From NCBI GenBank assembly GCA_946481735.1, contig CAMLOU010000005.1:1-55297 (forward strand): a DNA stretch of 55,297 nt. The letters are read 5' to 3'. The position numbers and the translations under genes are program-made. Source of the DNA: an uncultured Cellvibrio sp. GTDB taxonomy: Bacteria > Pseudomonadota > Gammaproteobacteria > Pseudomonadales > Cellvibrionaceae. This document shows positions 54,440 to 55,297 of the stretch, piece after piece. Position 1 is the first letter of the stretch. Each line of letters starts with the position of its first letter. Under the pieces are notes generated by a model. It was given only the letters and a program-made list of their open reading frames with translations, made no database searches and was not told the origin of the DNA.

Positions 54440-54919
54440 AGGAATTAATACAGGCAGTTCAATTTTTTCGGTTAATTACTTTATTCATACAATGCTCAGG
54501 TCGCGCGATAGTAGCACGAGAATCCATTTGATTCACAAGAAATGGGCCAGGTTACACAGGAAACGCATCACAAACAGGTTGGTTTTAAAACGGGGCTCGG
54601 CGGGAAAATTAAGCGAGGGAAAATCCTAGCAGACGCTTTTCGATGGCTATGTGCGCTTGGGCACATAACCGGAAGAAACAAAACAGTAGGTCGGATTAGC
54701 CAAAGGCATAATCCGACATATTCTCTGAACAAGCTGTCGGATTACGGCGCGTATGCACCTAATCCGACCTACGGGTATGAAATGAAAAAGATCCTCGACA
54801 GTCTTCCTTGACAAACTCTGTATAGGTTACGGAATTCGCCGAAGAAGCGCTGTCGAAGAAAAATCGTCGGGCCGGATCACACAAGGCTAACCGAACCACT
54901 GACGAGGCCAAGCCATGAA
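54440..54919. other. intergenic region before the sensory operon
   Basis: 480 bases. It holds the operon promoter region near 54440-54540, a 10-bp hairpin with one mismatch at 54645-54670, and the REP-like pair at 54686-54772. An open frame at 54542-54811 runs through the repeat and is not a gene. Confidence 0.55.
54686..54772. repeat. paired REP-like palindromes
   Basis: GTAGGTCGGATTAG with TAATCCGACAT, then TGTCGGATTACGG with CTAATCCGACCTAC. The outer 14 bases are complementary, as in the pair at 30017-30091. Each unit also folds alone. The spacer between the units is unlike the other pair. Confidence 0.85.
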
Positions 54920-55297
54920 TTAATAAACTTCAAACGCCCACAACGAATAACCGTAACCCGTTCCCCGTTGTGTGCCCAACATCTGCACATACCGACCGCT
55001 CGCCGACACCGGAATATCATCAATCCCGCCATCGCCATTCACTTCGGTATGCACCGTCGTCCATTGGTTTGCATCATCGGACACCTGAATCTCATAACCG
55101 CGACCAAACGCACCTTCCCAATTCAGCACTACACCAATGATTGAGCGGCTTGAACCCAGGTCTACATAAATCCATTGGTTATCACTGAACTCACTCGACC
55201 AGCGCGTACCTGCGTTGCCATCCACGGCATAGGTCGCTGCCCAGACACCGCCCTCGGTAGAAGAGGCCACGACCGGTTGGCTCAACGCCAGGTTGCC
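54920..55297 (-). CDS. F5/8 type C (CBM32-like) module, C-terminal end of a larger protein
   Basis: 125 residues are visible; the frame is open to the right window edge, so the N-terminal part is missing. The module is a discoidin-type beta-sandwich: LSQPVVASSTEGGVWAATYA, DGNAGTRWSSEFSDNQWIYV, DLGSSRSIIGVVLNWE, GYEIQVSDDANQWTTV and RYVQMLGTQRGTGYGYSLWA, FEVY. CBM32 and F5/8C modules bind galactose-like or other sugars and are often appended to secreted glycosidases. It is therefore probably the C-terminal binding module of another secreted enzyme. Confidence 0.85.
   Translation of the reverse strand, partial: GNLALSQPVVASSTEGGVWAATYAVDGNAGTRWSSEFSDNQWIYVDLGSSRSIIGVVLNWEGAFGRGYEIQVSDDANQWTTVHTEVNGDGGIDDIPVSASGRYVQMLGTQRGTGYGYSLWAFEVY

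Noticed and set aside
54542..54811. Open frame across the REP-like pair
   Set aside because: Most of its length is the palindromic repeat, which is non-coding elsewhere.
1..55297. tRNA, rRNA, insertion sequences, prophage genes
   Set aside because: I looked for cloverleaf-like segments, transposase or integrase motifs and phage proteins and saw none; a covariance-model scan would be decisive for small RNAs.

Overview
The window looks like chromosomal DNA from a Cellvibrio-like, plant-cell-wall-degrading gammaproteobacterium. This rests on content, not a database match. The gene order GH95 fucosidase, TonB-dependent receptor, GH35 galactosidase, GH31 xylosidase (with a PA14-like insert) is the known xyloglucan side-chain locus of Cellvibrio japonicus. 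Serine-rich linkers, a GlyGly-CTERM-like tail and many lipoprotein or secreted glycosidases fit the same picture.

Layout. 1-968: start of a QseB/PmrA-like response regulator (cut by the window edge) and a divergent SnoaL-like gene. 1013-3638: fused PP2C phosphatase/Ser-Thr kinase and a formate/nitrite channel. 4101-7105: GH15 glucanase, SDR and a small acidic protein, followed by a Spy/CpxP-like periplasmic protein. 7923-13736: complete Mrp/Mnh cation/proton antiporter operon with fused A and B subunits. 14168-17737: DUF3833 lipoprotein, outer-membrane phospholipase A, NIT-like sensor protein, FMN reductase. 17969-31852: Tat-type GH10 xylanase, the xyloglucan locus, and a second GH10 with an N-terminal binding module. 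32353-41237: a complete non-phosphorylating L-fucose pathway. 41691-44879: a lipoprotein GH3 beta-glucosidase fused to an SGNH esterase. 45221-54439: DUF3617 protein and a sensory cluster (PAS hybrid kinase, CheR, CHASE3-GAF kinase with three receivers, receiver-PAS-kinase). 54920-55297: C-terminal F5/8-type (CBM32-like) module of a protein running off the right edge.

How the central genes would work together (inference from families). The receptor imports fucosylated, possibly acetylated xyloglucan oligosaccharides. Afc95A removes fucose, Bgl35A galactose, Xyl31A xylose, and the GH3-SGNH fusion removes glucose and perhaps acetyl groups. Released L-fucose enters by FucP and is oxidised by an aldo-keto reductase, opened by an amidohydrolase lactonase, dehydrated by a split UxaA-type dehydratase, oxidised by an SDR and cleaved by a FAH-family hydrolase to pyruvate and L-lactate. 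LldD turns the lactate into pyruvate. An IclR protein is the likely regulator.

The least expected structure is in the spacers. Two families of short elements (H at 3959-4062 and 44945-45098; K at 41257-41357 and 41542-41643) share a conserved core, yet each copy sits inside long perfect inverted arms whose sequence is largely private to that locus. REP-like palindromes related to GTCGGATTAnnnTAATCCGAC recur at four places, and one copy encodes the last residues of the second GH10 enzyme.
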